Shown piece by piece: positions 1 through 9,127 of a DNA stretch of 25,000 nucleotides (positions are counted from its first letter, which is position 1; each line of letters begins with the position of its first letter). Made by a program: the position numbers and the translations under genes. The DNA lies in assembly GCA_030674155.1 (NCBI GenBank), contig CM060334.1, forward strand, positions 20,063,636 through 20,088,635. Direction: 5' to 3'. The DNA is from Stramonita haemastoma. Its lineage: Eukaryota; Mollusca; Gastropoda; Neogastropoda; Muricidae. The notes beneath the pieces were generated by a model. The model did no database searches. It saw only the letters and a list, made by a program, of their open reading frames with translations, and had not been told where the DNA came from.

Positions 1-95
1 CTAGCTGTAGGGTTGGGCTGAGTGTAACTTTATTTCTGTGAAGTGCATGAAGTATAGACATGAAGCGCTTTTCAAGAGGGAAAACGGAGTCCATA
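1..95 (+). repeat. Dispersed repeat, copy A (partial, cut by window edge)
   Basis: The stretch beginning ctagctgta and containing agtatagacatgaagcg then ttttcaagagggaaaa closely resembles 1345-1428 (ctagctgta, agtatagacgtgaggtg, ttttgagggaagata). The shared order of blocks shows two members of one interspersed family. No coding potential or polymerase III box is visible. I cannot assign it to a known family; the left end lies outside the window. Confidence 0.5.
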
Positions 96-560
96 TTTCT
101 CTGTCTTTCTCTGTTTCTGTTTTTTTCTGTTACTGTAGAAAACAGTTAGTATAGACAGTGTTTCTCATGAAAGAACACCCCTTTTCCCTTTCTTTGTTTG
201 TCTATACCTATGTCTGCTTCTGCTTGTGTGTGTCTGTCTGGCGGGGTTTTTTCGCCACTTTTTGTCTCTTTTTCCACCTGCAATTTGTGTGTGTGTGTAT
301 GTCTGTGTGTGTTTGTTTGTTTGTTTGTATGTGTGTGTGTGTGACTGTCTCTGTCTGTCTGTCTGTCTGTCCGTCTGTCTGTCTTCTGTCTGTCTTTGTC
401 AGTGTTGGTGTGTTTCTGTCTGTGTGCATATGTCTAGGAGTGTGCGTGCGCGCGTGTGTAGTATATATACGTTCTTCTCCTTCTTCTTTTTCTCATTGGT
501 TTAACGTCCATTCATTACAAGGTGATTTAGACAAGTACATATGTTCATACGTCTGTAAAT
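96..560. repeat. TG / TCTG-rich microsatellite tract
   Basis: From about 200 to 465 the sequence is mostly TG, TTTG, TATG and TCTG runs with interruptions, ending in a short alternating GCGCGCGTGTG segment near 445-460. The 179-codon plus-strand open frame here (158-697) is a Val/Cys/Leu/Ser repeat caused by the simple sequence, and its last part reads into the SINE at 561. It is not a gene. The edges 96-200 and 466-560 hold nothing recognisable apart from the likely target-site copy at 541-556. Confidence 0.8.
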
Positions 561-696
561 GGATCGGTGGTCTAGGTGGTAACGCGCCTTGCCTAGAAAG
601 CAAAAACCCCGGGTCGGAGTGTGCGGGGTTCGAACCCCGTTTGGACCCAAAACTTTTTCCCCATCCATTAGACCCTGAGTGGTGGTCTGGGCGCTA

Positions 697-727
<31 letters not shown>

Positions 728-980
728 CGTGTGTTACACATCACTATTTAGCGCACGTAAAAGAACCCACGGCAACAAGGGGGTTGTCCCTGGCAAAATT
801 CTGTAGAAAAAAGCCACTCTGATAGGGAAACAAATACACTTGCATGCAGGAAAAAGGAAAAAAATGGGTAGGCGCTGCACATGTGGCGACGCGCTCTCCC
901 CGGGGAGAGCAGCCCGAATTTCACGCAGAGAAATCTGCCGTGACGTAAAGTGGTACAAAATACAAAATACAAAATACAAA
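561..980 (+). mobile_element. tRNA-derived SINE, near full length
   Basis: The tRNA-like head starts ggatcggtggtctaggtgg, which serves as an A-box region. A perfect B box, GGTTCGAACC, sits at 627-636. The body follows with tctttcggatgagacgataa and accgaggtcccgtgt (about 698-733), then cccacggcaacaa, a gagcagcccgaatttcacgc block, and a 3' tail of about four TACAAAA units (954-980). The flanks look like a diverged target-site duplication: 541-556 and 988-1003 agree at 12 of 16 positions. Such elements are transcribed by RNA polymerase III and copied by a partner LINE. The copy at 23381 shares the same head and body. Family name not assigned; affiliation with gastropod SINEs is from memory. Confidence 0.85.
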
Positions 981-1214
981 TGTGTATACATGCATCCGTC
1001 TGTGGGGGCACGGTGTGTATGCTCATTCCTGCTTTAATATATTTTATATATGTATGCTTTTATATGTCGTTATGCACTGGATTGCAATGTTATAAATCCT
1101 TTTATGCATACAGGTGTGCATATCTGACTGCCAACACTGATAAAACACTCTCTATGTCTGGAACATCCATGTGCTTCCAATGCAAGCATCTGTGGACACG
1201 CTACTTTTTGAAAC

Positions 1215-1428
1215 CCCCTTTTTTCCCTCCAAGAGAGCAATTTCTATCAGGTTTGGGCCTCAAGAACTCAATTTCGTGCATTTCTTTTTCCGAGAGATAA
1301 AAGAGAGAGCCATTCAACCCCATAGAGATAAAGAAGAGCCCATGCTAGCTGTATGTGTTTGCTTGCTTTGGGCTTTGGCAGAGTCTATACAGTATAGACG
1401 TGAGGTGTTTTGAGGGAAGATAGAGTAT
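1215..1428 (+). repeat. Dispersed repeat, copy B
   Basis: Contains a block with gtttgggcctcaagaactc, then gagataaaagagagagcc, then aagaagagcccatgctagc, and a distal part that matches the start of the window. The first half aligns with 2480-2600 (gttttggccacaaggaacc, aagataaaagagaaagc, gaagagggtcc) and with the reverse complement of 24711-24845. It is therefore the most complete of four members. No reading frame or RNA polymerase III box was recognised, and its origin is unknown. Confidence 0.55.
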
Positions 1429-1435
1429 TATATAT

Positions 1436-1735
1436 GGGGGCGGGATAGCTAAGTGGTCAGAGCGCTCGCTTTCCCCAAGTCAAGTTAAGCAGCGTCGAGC
1501 GTGGTTACCAGTTGGATGGGCGACCGTTTGCGCGCCTCGGCTTCAGTACAGTTCCCCCCAGTTCACCCAGCTGTAAATGGGTACCTGCCCTCTTTAGGGT
1601 CAGGGAAGGTAAAGCAGCGAGGGAGAGGAGATGGGCCCCGCCCTCAATATGCTGGCCCCAAGAGAAGCTGAGGTCTCTGATACCTCGCTCCCTTACGACC
1701 GCCTAGGTTATTGGACACCTTTACCCTTTACCATA
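1436..1735 (+). mobile_element. Chimeric tRNA / 5S rRNA-derived SINE, copy 1
   Basis: The head opens like the 5' half of a tRNA (tagctaagtggtcagagcg, an A-box region). It then passes directly into a 5S rRNA-like internal promoter: aagttaagcag (1482-1492) resembles the 5S box A, and ttggatgggcgacc (1512-1525) resembles the 5S box C. A non-coding body follows (ctgtaaatgggtacctgcc, gctgaggtctctgatacctc) and a short T/A-rich end. Flanks 1422-1435 and 1736-1749 match at 12 of 14 positions (agagtatta core), a target-site duplication that fixes the 300 bp unit. A second copy lies at 18688-18990. SINE heads from 5S rRNA, and chimeras of the two classes, are known in other animals (for example AmnSINE1); whether this exact family is catalogued I cannot tell. 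Confidence 0.85.
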
Positions 1736-1899
1736 AGAGTATTACATGTCTTTCATTTTGTGTCTTTCTTTGATCAACATTTCCGAAATGAGCACCATTT
1801 TTTCCCTGTTCCTCGGCTATAGCTCCGAGATTCACCAATGCTAAATAATACGTGTATAAAACAAACTCTGAAAATCAGTAGTATCAGTATCCTAATTAA
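1736..1899 (+). other. Unassigned; shares a short block with 11510-11527
   Basis: No gene seen. The sequence gttcctcggctatagct at 1808-1824 recurs as gttcctcggctacagct at 11510-11526, where it lies downstream of a tRNA-like head. This suggests a remnant of the same SINE tail, but the surrounding similarity is weak. Confidence 0.3.
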
Positions 1900-2170
1900 A
1901 TCTTCTTCTTTTTCTATCCCATAGTCTGTTTAGACCGTAGGGGCGCCACGGAAGACCTCGCAACCAACTCTCTCCATTTCCCTCTGTCCTCGACCTTTCT
2001 CAGGGTGTCACTCAGCCTGAGGCCTGTCCACTCTCGGATGTTGTCCTCCCATCTCTTTCTCTGCCTGCCTCTCCTTCTCCCGCCTTGCACGGTTCCTTGC
2101 AGAATCGTCTTGGCAAGCCCTGTTGATCTTGTGACGTGCCCATACCACTTCAGTTTGCGTTTAGATACAG
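1900..2170 (-). pseudogene. 5'-truncated LINE: C-terminus of reverse transcriptase ORF and tail
   Basis: Read on the minus strand, the frame gives KRKLKWYGHVTRSTGLAKT, then GRRRGRQRKRWEDNIREWTG, then a short C-terminus ending QTMG and a stop. This arrangement (K-L-WYGHV-R, a basic GRxRGRQRKRWEDNI motif, EW-GL) is typical of the extreme C-terminus of endonuclease/reverse-transcriptase proteins of non-LTR retrotransposons. After the stop there is an A/AAG-rich tail (aaaaagaagaagat), as expected of a LINE 3' end. Only about 85 codons remain; the polymerase core is missing, as in usual 5' truncation. A possible diverged target-site pair is acgtgtataaaaca (1850-1863) and acgtataaaaca (2171-2182). 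It is inactive. The clade is not determined. Confidence 0.85.
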
Positions 2171-2479
2171 ACGTATAAAACAGATTTGAAATCGGGAGCG
2201 CCAAAGTGCTTTAATACAATTACAAGCAACTTGGTATAGAAATAAGATTTTTAAAATCAAGTCTTTAAATGCGCTTTCAAACAGACACCTACCTGGAAAT
2301 ACGTTAATCTCTTTTTTCTGTTTATTTGAATCTTGGATAAATCAGTTTTAAATGATAAGAGAATGCGTAAGTGATTACCTGCATTTGTTTTCTTCCACTA
2401 CTATTTCGTAAGTAATTTTTCTCTTTTTTTCTTTTCTTTTTTTTGCGGGGTGGGAAAAGGGGGAAGTAACTGTTTTTCA
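2171..2479. other. Unassigned AT-rich spacer
   Basis: No gene, RNA or repeat recognised. It has a T-rich stretch near 2418-2445. The minus-strand frame at 2401-2604 is low-complexity and Lys-rich at its end. Confidence 0.5.
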
Positions 2480-2610
2480 GCTAAGAGGCTATCTCCGTTA
2501 GTTTTGGCCACAAGGAACCCAATTTTGAGCGGCGTTTTCAAGATAAAAGAGAAAGCTTTTTTCCAGCCCATGCAAATGAAGAGGGTCCTTCGCAGGCAAA
2601 GCATAAGCGT
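2480..2610 (+). repeat. Dispersed repeat, copy C
   Basis: Aligns with 1215-1345 and with the reverse complement of 24711-24845: shared blocks include ctaagaggc...tctccgttag, ttttggccacaaggaacccaa, and gataaaagagaaagc followed by agcccatgcaaatgaagagg. Family unknown and non-coding. Confidence 0.55.
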
Positions 2611-2734
2611 TTGTTAATTAACCCAGGGTCCTGCCAACTCCGTGCTGGCAGGCATCGGTTTCTCGAAGCAGAGAGTCACAAAGTGTTTCTCTCGGGAGAA
2701 AAAAAGGCAACCAACATCTATGTCTCTCCGTTCT

Positions 2735-2991
<257 letters not shown>

Positions 2992-3054
2992 CCCTCTCTC
3001 ACTGTCGCACTGTTCGTTTTTGTGCAGTTGACCAAAAGTAATCATATCATATCA

Positions 3055-3080
3055 GAGACAGACAGTCAGAGAAAGGGAGG

Positions 3081-3112
<32 letters not shown>

Positions 3113-3135
3113 GGCAGACAGACAGACATACAGGC
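3055..3135. repeat. GACA tetranucleotide microsatellite
   Basis: About 12 GACA units, with cagg and cata interruptions, lie between 3085 and 3130, starting with degenerate gacagtcaga. It is the reverse complement motif of the TCTG runs seen elsewhere in the window. Confidence 0.9.
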
Positions 3136-3414
3136 GGACTGTCGAAAGAGGGGCACTTTTGTCACAAGGAAACACCCCAAGACCCCAATTTCAATAACTT
3201 CGCTGTGAGTTTGAACCCAAACTGCAACTTTGGTAACTGACCTGCCAGCTCACAGTAGCTTTGTCACCCACAACACACGTAGAGCAGGAGAGAGTCAAGT
3301 GGAAGTTCAAAGCTAGACGGGCAACATGAAGCTAGGGCTGGTTAGATGAAAAGACGAGGCTAGTTACACACAGCCCCACTGTACCAAACACACAGCCCAC
3401 AGCTCACATAAGGA

Positions 3415-3560
3415 CTTTTCCAGAGATACTTCCAAAGATAACACTTCTCTTCCACGCCGAAGTCGGATGCGCTGGGCCTGACCTGTCAGGCGCTTAACAA
3501 CATGCCGCACGACGCATTTTCGCACATATCATGACAGACAACGGTGGCTGCTTGTTCGAC
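3415..3560 (+). repeat. Left arm of a 146 bp inverted repeat pair
   Basis: The arm pairs with the reverse complement of 5180-5326. Matching blocks in order include ttttccagag..., aaagataac, gaagtcggatgcgctgggcc (right: gaagtcgaatgtgctgggcc), gac-tgtcaggcgcttaac, catgac and gttcgac. Both arms have about the same length and lose similarity abruptly at both ends, as terminal inverted repeats or two oppositely inserted copies of one element would. No target-site duplication was found outside. Confidence 0.7.
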
Positions 3561-5179
3561 GAGATAGTCTGGGGTGCTCTGTCTTTTCCTGGATTTGGAT
3601 TTCTGGTGAGGTCACCGGCAATGCCGTCATTTTGTTACTGGCGAAAATGTACAGTTTTCCTTACTCTAAAAACAAAGTTTGTATTATGTGAACTTAACAT
3701 TTCTACAAGAGGAGTGTCAGCTTTTTGCACATGGTACAGGATGGAAATGTGGATATTGCGGGTGACGTCACATTTAACACGACTTCAGTAGGATTGAACA
3801 TGCGTCTTCTAAAGCTATAGTTTAAAACTGTGTTCCAGTGCAAAGAGTATTACATTTTGTAACATTGATATATGTCATCATTAACTTTGGACGCCGAAAC
3901 TGTTCACCTAGTGCTTGTTTTTTTTCTGAACACAGAACATCTTGCATATACGTTAAAACCCGTTCCACTTAGGGAAGAGGGGCCATTGTGTGCCGGTGGG
4001 AACGCATGACAAAATTAACAAAACTGCATACACACGGGGACTGGAAGTAAAAAAGCACATGAGTGTTTATTCCATTACCTTCGAAATAAAAGAATAAAAT
4101 AAATAAAATGAATTTCTGTAGATTCACTTTTTGTTCTAATAGGGGTGCTTTTATGTGTGTCGTGTTTTTGCATTTTTAACCGTTTCATTGCTTCAGCTGC
4201 TTTTAGCCATTGCTGACCTAAATTGTTCTTAGGTGATATGTTTTGGCTTCTTGTCCTTGAAGGAGGTAAAGGGAGGGAGGGGGGTTCCCCATGACTTAAG
4301 CATAATGACAGGGCTGGGAACAATCTGCCAAAACGTCTGACATGCGCTCTAGATGTTTCCACTACTTTCCATTAAGTAATCAAGTCCGTTCACTGAATTC
4401 AGTTTGAGGTCTGGTGCAGCCTTATCAAGAATGACAAGCTCTACACACACACACACTGGTGAAGGAAAATTTCACGTTGGATGGGGTGATGGAGGGAAAA
4501 AAACTAAAAAGAGAGAAGAAGGAAGGGGATAGGACAGCAAAGAGAGGGAGAAGGAAGATTTGCAGAAAGATATACGGAAGAAGTGAACTAAATGAAAAAA
4601 GGTCGAGTCATGTTTGAAATGAAAGTTATTTTTGTTTACATGTTTTCCTTGTCTGCAAGTACCTGTCCAATCAAGAATGTATAACACGTTATAGTTTAGC
4701 ATTTAGAGAAAGTTTGTGTATCATTTTGGTCTATTTTATTCCTACGGTTTTTCCTTTTAGAAGCGAAACTTTGTGGAATGGAGATGGCAGTTGTTTTCGC
4801 ATGATGTTCAAACATCTTCGCGTAACATTCCCCCGCAGCATTTTATCTCATTCCCCATGCTTTCTCTTTAATTCGTATCGCTCCATATTTTTCTGAGGTT
4901 TTATTTTGATAGAAACAGACTTTTTTCTGTGGCTCTTGTTTTCTAGATGAAGTGCTCTTGAATGTGTTGTGCCCACTTTGCTAACACTTCAAGTGCATTT
5001 TCTTCATTGAGTCTTACGATTAATTTTTTTATCAGTGTTGATAAATCAAAAGGAGTTTGGCAAGATCTAAGAACGGCAATATTAGAACCAAACTTTTGCA
5101 TGATTCAGACTGTGCTTCAGTACTGGGAAATGAGTGCAGTCCATCTTCCTTCATGTCCTAATGGCTAGTCATCCTCAAT
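3561..5179. other. Unassigned 1.6 kb between the inverted arms
   Basis: No transposase, other gene or RNA recognised. The longest frames (95 codons on minus at 4075-4362, 86 codons on plus at 3531-3791, 76 codons on minus at 4472-4702) show no known motif, and the plus one begins inside the left arm. A short CA run occurs at 4443-4455 and purine-rich DNA at 4490-4560. If the arms are the ends of a mobile element, this would be a non-autonomous interior. Confidence 0.4.
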
Positions 5180-5326
5180 GTCGAACGCTCAGACAGCGGC
5201 TTTTGCTGTTCCGTCATGAGAGCAAAAATTGGCAGTGCTGCCGTTAAACGCCTGACAAGTCGGGCCCAGCACATTCGACTTCAGCATGGGGTAGACTTGT
5301 TATCTTTTCATTCTTTCTGGGAAAAT
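5180..5326 (-). repeat. Right arm of the 146 bp inverted repeat pair
   Basis: Contains cgcctgacaagtcgggccca and gcacattcgacttcagc, which in reverse complement match the left arm at 3470-3510. Similarity begins at gtcgaac (5180) and ends at gggaaaat (5319-5326). Divergence is moderate, indicating an old pair. Confidence 0.7.
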
Positions 5327-6395
5327 GGGAGGAGAATGGACCAAGAAGGCAGAAAATAGACAAGAAGGAGGTGACAGACAGAAAAGGAACAATTCAGAAA
5401 CAGAGAGATAAAAAAGAAGGAATTCCTAGCACAGAAATTCCAGCAGGTGGGAATGCTATTTATAGTGCCAAGCCCCTGGCATCTCCACGGGGGGACGAAT
5501 TGTTATTGATGTATTACTTTAGGTTTTTCAAGGTCAAAGCAAAAACTGTATTCGTGAGCTGTCAGGATAAACCTTATCATGCCTTACAACAGGTTTGTAA
5601 GGCAGTGTTGGACCATGGATCACCCCCTAAAGACAAGGGGTTTAAAAAAAAAAAGCCTCCAGAAGCCAGATTCAGAGCTGATGGCAGTCCTCCCATCCCC
5701 AGTACACTGGCCGTTGTCAGAGAGACGTGACAGGCAGAGTGGCTTTCACGTGAACCGTTGATCGTACGTGTGTCACTGGATATATGTTGTGTTCCTTTCT
5801 TGCGGTCTGGTCGTCCCTCAACCCCCCAGTTTTCCATCCATTCTGGCTTCTTAGAGCCCAGGACTTATCCCAGTCAATTAGTCGTGCTGAGGAGCGGATT
5901 GGGGGTCTTTTGTTCATTTGTGTGTGTGTTGGTTTCTTTGGCGAGAGAGCTTGCCCTGACTTGACGTGTCTGGTCTGTTTCCTTCAGTTCCTTCAGGATT
6001 TATTAGAGTACTGCACAGGCGACTTTCAGAAGGTGTGTCGAACGAGTTAACCCTCGCGGAGCCCATCCGCCTCCGGGCTAAGTGGTGCATGCTGAGTATG
6101 TTTGGTGCATCCGTACCACTGGCTGTAGCTAGGCTGCACTTCTACGTACAATGAATGGAGCTAAGGAATCAGAAAATCAGAACACTTCTAGTCTGTCGCT
6201 ATGGTGCACAGAAAGCTATTATGCACTGGAAACGTAATATTCCATCGCCCTGAATCCAATAAAGAACACAGATTCCATAGTCTTGTGGATTTGAATCAAA
6301 GAATATGACCACCACGTTCAAATTATTACAGGCTTTTTTGAAGAACAGCTTCCTCTCAGTTATAAGGGAAAAAATAGGAATTCCAGTTCTCAATG
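5327..6395. other. Unassigned region with one anonymous open frame
   Basis: No gene could be supported. The plus-strand frame 5371-5730 encodes 119 residues with a Lys-rich start and a KKKK run at an A stretch (5644-5653). It has no signal peptide, domain or family I recognise, and overlapping frames on both strands are of similar length, which argues for chance. A run of overlapping short frames at 5717-6154 is equally uninformative. The last 200 bp before the minisatellite are AT-rich. Confidence 0.4.
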
Positions 6396-8190
6396 AAAAT
6401 TGAGTCTCAAGGAAGGAACCCTGAGTCTCAAGGAAGGAACCCCGAGTCTCAAGGAAGGAACGCCGAGTCTCAAGGAAGGAACCCCGAGTCTCAAGGAAGG
6501 AACCCCGAGTCTCAAGGAAGGAACCCTGAGTCTCAAGGAAGGAACCCCGAGTCTCAAGGGAGGAACCCCGAGTCTCAAGGAAGGAACCCTGAGTCTCAAG
6601 GAAGGAACCCTGAGTCTCAAGGAAGTGACCCTGAGTCTCAAGGAAGTGACCCTGAGTCTCAAGGAAGTGACCCTGAATCTCAAGGAAGTGACCCTGAATC
6701 TCAAGGAAGTAACCCTGAGTCTCAAGGAAGTGACCCTGAATCTCAAGGAAGTGACCCTGAATCTCAAGGAAGTGACCCTGAATCTCAAGGAAGGAACCCT
6801 GAGTCTCAAGGAAGGAACCCTGAGTCTCAAGGAAGGAACCCTGAGTCTCAAGGAAGGAACCCTGAGTCTCAAGGAAGTGACCCTGAATCTCAAGGAAGTG
6901 ACCCTGAATCTCAAGGAAGTGACCTGAATCTCAAGGAAGTGACCCTGAATCTCAAGGAAGTGACCCTGAATCTCAAGGAAGTGACCCTGAATCTCAAGGA
7001 AGTGACCCTGAATCTCAAGGAAGGAACCCTGAGTCTCAAGGAAAGAACCCTGAGTCTCAAGGAAGGAACCCTGAGTCTCAAGGAAGGAACCCTGAGTCTC
7101 AAGGAAGGAACCCTGAATCTCAAGGAACCCTGAATCTCAAGGAAGGAACCCTGAGTCCCAAGAAACCCCGAGTCTCAAGGAAGGAACCCTGAGTCCCAAG
7201 GAACCCTGAGTCTCAAGGAAGGAACCCTGAGTCTCAAGGAAGGAACCCTGAATCTCAAGGAAGGAACCCTGAATCTCAAGGAAGGAACCCTGAGTCTCAA
7301 GGAAAGAACCCTGAGTCTCAAGGAAGGAACCCTGAGTCTCAAGGAAGGAACCCTGAGTCTCAAGGAAGGAACCCCGAGTCTCAAGGAAGGAACCCTGAGT
7401 CTCAAGGAAGGAACCCTGAATCTCAAGGAAGGAACGCCGAGTCTCAAGGAAAGAACCCCGAGTCTCAAGGAAGGAACCCCGAGTCTCAAGGAAGGAACCC
7501 CGAGTCTCAAGGAAGGAACCCCGAGTCTCAAGGGAGGAACCCCGAGTCTCAAGGAAGGAACCCTGAGTCTCAAGGAAGTGATCCTGAGTCTCAAGGAAGT
7601 GACCCTGAGTCTCAAGGAAGTGACCCTGAATCTCAAGGAAGTGACCCTGAATCTCAAGGAAGTGACCCTGAATCTCAAGGAAGTGACCCTGAATCTCAAG
7701 GAAGTGACCCTGAATCTCAAGGAAGTGACCCTGAATCTCAAGGAAGGAACCCTGAGTCTCAAGGAACCCTGAATCTCAAGGAAGGAACCCTGAGTCTCAA
7801 GGAACCCCGAGTCTCAAGGAAGGAACCCCGAGTCTCAAGGAAGGAACCCTGAGTCTCAAGGAAGGAACCCTGAGTCTCAAGGAAGGAACCCTGAATCTCA
7901 AGGAAGGAACCCTGAATCTCAAGGAAGTAACCCTGAATCTCAAGGAAGTGACCCTGAATCTCAAGGAAGTAACCCTGAATCTCAAGGAAGGAACCCTGAG
8001 TCTCAAGGAAGGAGCCCTGAGTCTCAAGGAAGGAACCCTGAGTCTCAAGGAAGGAACCCTGAGTCTCAAGGAAGGAACCCTGAGTCTCAAGGAAGGAACC
8101 CTGAGTCTCAATGAACCCTGAATCTCGATAATCCCTGAGCCTCAATCAGCCCCCAGCCTCGAAGAGCCCTCAGTATCAGCCCAAACTCCT
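6396..8190 (+). repeat. 21 bp minisatellite, about 80 units, with higher-order structure
   Basis: The unit core is gagtctcaaggaaggaaccc plus one base, 21 bp long. Main variants are ggaaccc versus gtgaccc after caaggaa, and gagtc versus gaatc. The variants occur in blocks rather than at random. A few 17 bp units lack one GGAA (about 7118, 7155, 7190 and 7760), and one unit near 6922 lacks a C. Because 21 is a multiple of three and the unit has no stop in several frames, both strands are open over hundreds of bases (ESQGRNP or SLKEGTL on plus, LRLRVPS on minus). The indels shift the frame, so the frame is not conserved and coding is unlikely. From 8111 the units decay (ctcgataatccctgagcct), the usual array edge. 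Confidence 0.95.
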
Positions 8191-8295
8191 GTATCCTATT
8201 GCCGACATGGCAATTTAGTCACGTTCCCACGTGCCGAAACAGCAGAAGTGACAGACAGTGCTTTCTTTTTACCCAGCTACCCCTTCTCACGCCAG

Positions 8296-8298
<3 letters not shown>
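8191..8298. other. Short spacer between arrays
   Basis: Unique-looking sequence; nothing recognised. Confidence 0.5.
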
Positions 8299-8371
<73 letters not shown>

Positions 8372-8399
8372 GTGCTGCTGCTGCTGCTGCTGCTGCCTG

Positions 8400-8459
<60 letters not shown>

Positions 8460-8549
8460 ACCACCACCACCACCACCACCACCACCACCACCACCACTAC
8501 TTCTACTACTACTACTACTATCACCACCACCACCACCACCACCACCACC

Positions 8550-8644
<95 letters not shown>

Positions 8645-8676
8645 CACCACCACCACCACCACCACCACCACCACCA
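8299..8676. repeat. Compound trinucleotide array (CTA, GCT, CCA)
   Basis: Ordered blocks are CTA/ACT (8300-8370), GCT (8371-8396), ACT (8401-8458), CCA (8460-8496), ACT (8497-8520), CCA (8521-8561), CTA (8562-8634) and CCA (8635-8676). The alternation of two point-mutation-related units suggests repeated expansion of single-base variants. All six frames give homopolymer peptides (poly-T, -P, -L, -H, -Y, -S, -G, -V), none credible as protein. Confidence 0.95.
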
Positions 8677-8999
8677 TTTGACATCGCTTCGGACCTTCCA
8701 GCCTCCTCCCTATGCTGACAAAACGCGCTTCAGTGACTGAAGGACAGACGAAAATTGGGATAGAGGAGTTCTGTTGATGGCAGTCTGCCTTGGTTTTCTT
8801 GCTAGACTCTTCGCTAATTCAGAGATTAGCTGTTGAAGTGGGGCGACCATTTTTCGACAATGCTCTGAAGGCAGCGCAGAAGGGATCAAGGGGAGTTTTG
8901 TTGTAGATAGGGATTAATGGGAGACCAGATGTGTAGTTGATGGTCATGATAAAAAAAATGAAAGTGTTTTTTTCTCGTAGTTTCTGTTGGTGTTTTTGG
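8677..8999. other. Unassigned spacer
   Basis: No open frame or repeat worth naming. The sequence has a normal composition between two trinucleotide arrays. Confidence 0.5.
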
Positions 9000-9084
9000 T
9001 GTGGGTTTTGTTGTTGCTGTTGTTAGTGGTGGTGGTGTGGTGGTGGTGGTGGTGGTGGTGGTGGTGGTGGTGTGGTGGTGATGG

Positions 9085-9126
<42 letters not shown>
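9000..9126. repeat. Trinucleotide array (GTT, TGG, TGC)
   Basis: A GTT/GCT start gives way to TGG units (about 9026-9075, with two phase slips where a base is missing) and then a TGC run (9084-9125). On the minus strand it would read poly-His and poly-Ala; this is simple sequence, not a coding tract. Confidence 0.95.

Positions 9127-9127
<1 letters not shown>

Noticed and set aside
208..429. Thr/Gln/Asp-rich minus-strand protein
   Set aside because: Translation of CA/GACA-type simple sequence.
561..645. Functional tRNA gene
   Set aside because: A and B boxes are present, but cloverleaf stems do not form well and the sequence continues into a SINE body with a repeat tail.
1477..1530. Functional 5S rRNA gene
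   Set aside because: Only the internal promoter region resembles 5S rRNA; the ends are replaced by tRNA-like and SINE body sequence.
5371..5730. 119-residue open frame as a possible gene
   Set aside because: No family signature, includes an A-run lysine stretch, and overlaps several frames of similar length.
8248..8718. Homopolymer proteins (poly-T, poly-P, poly-L, poly-V)
   Set aside because: Direct product of trinucleotide repeats in all six frames.
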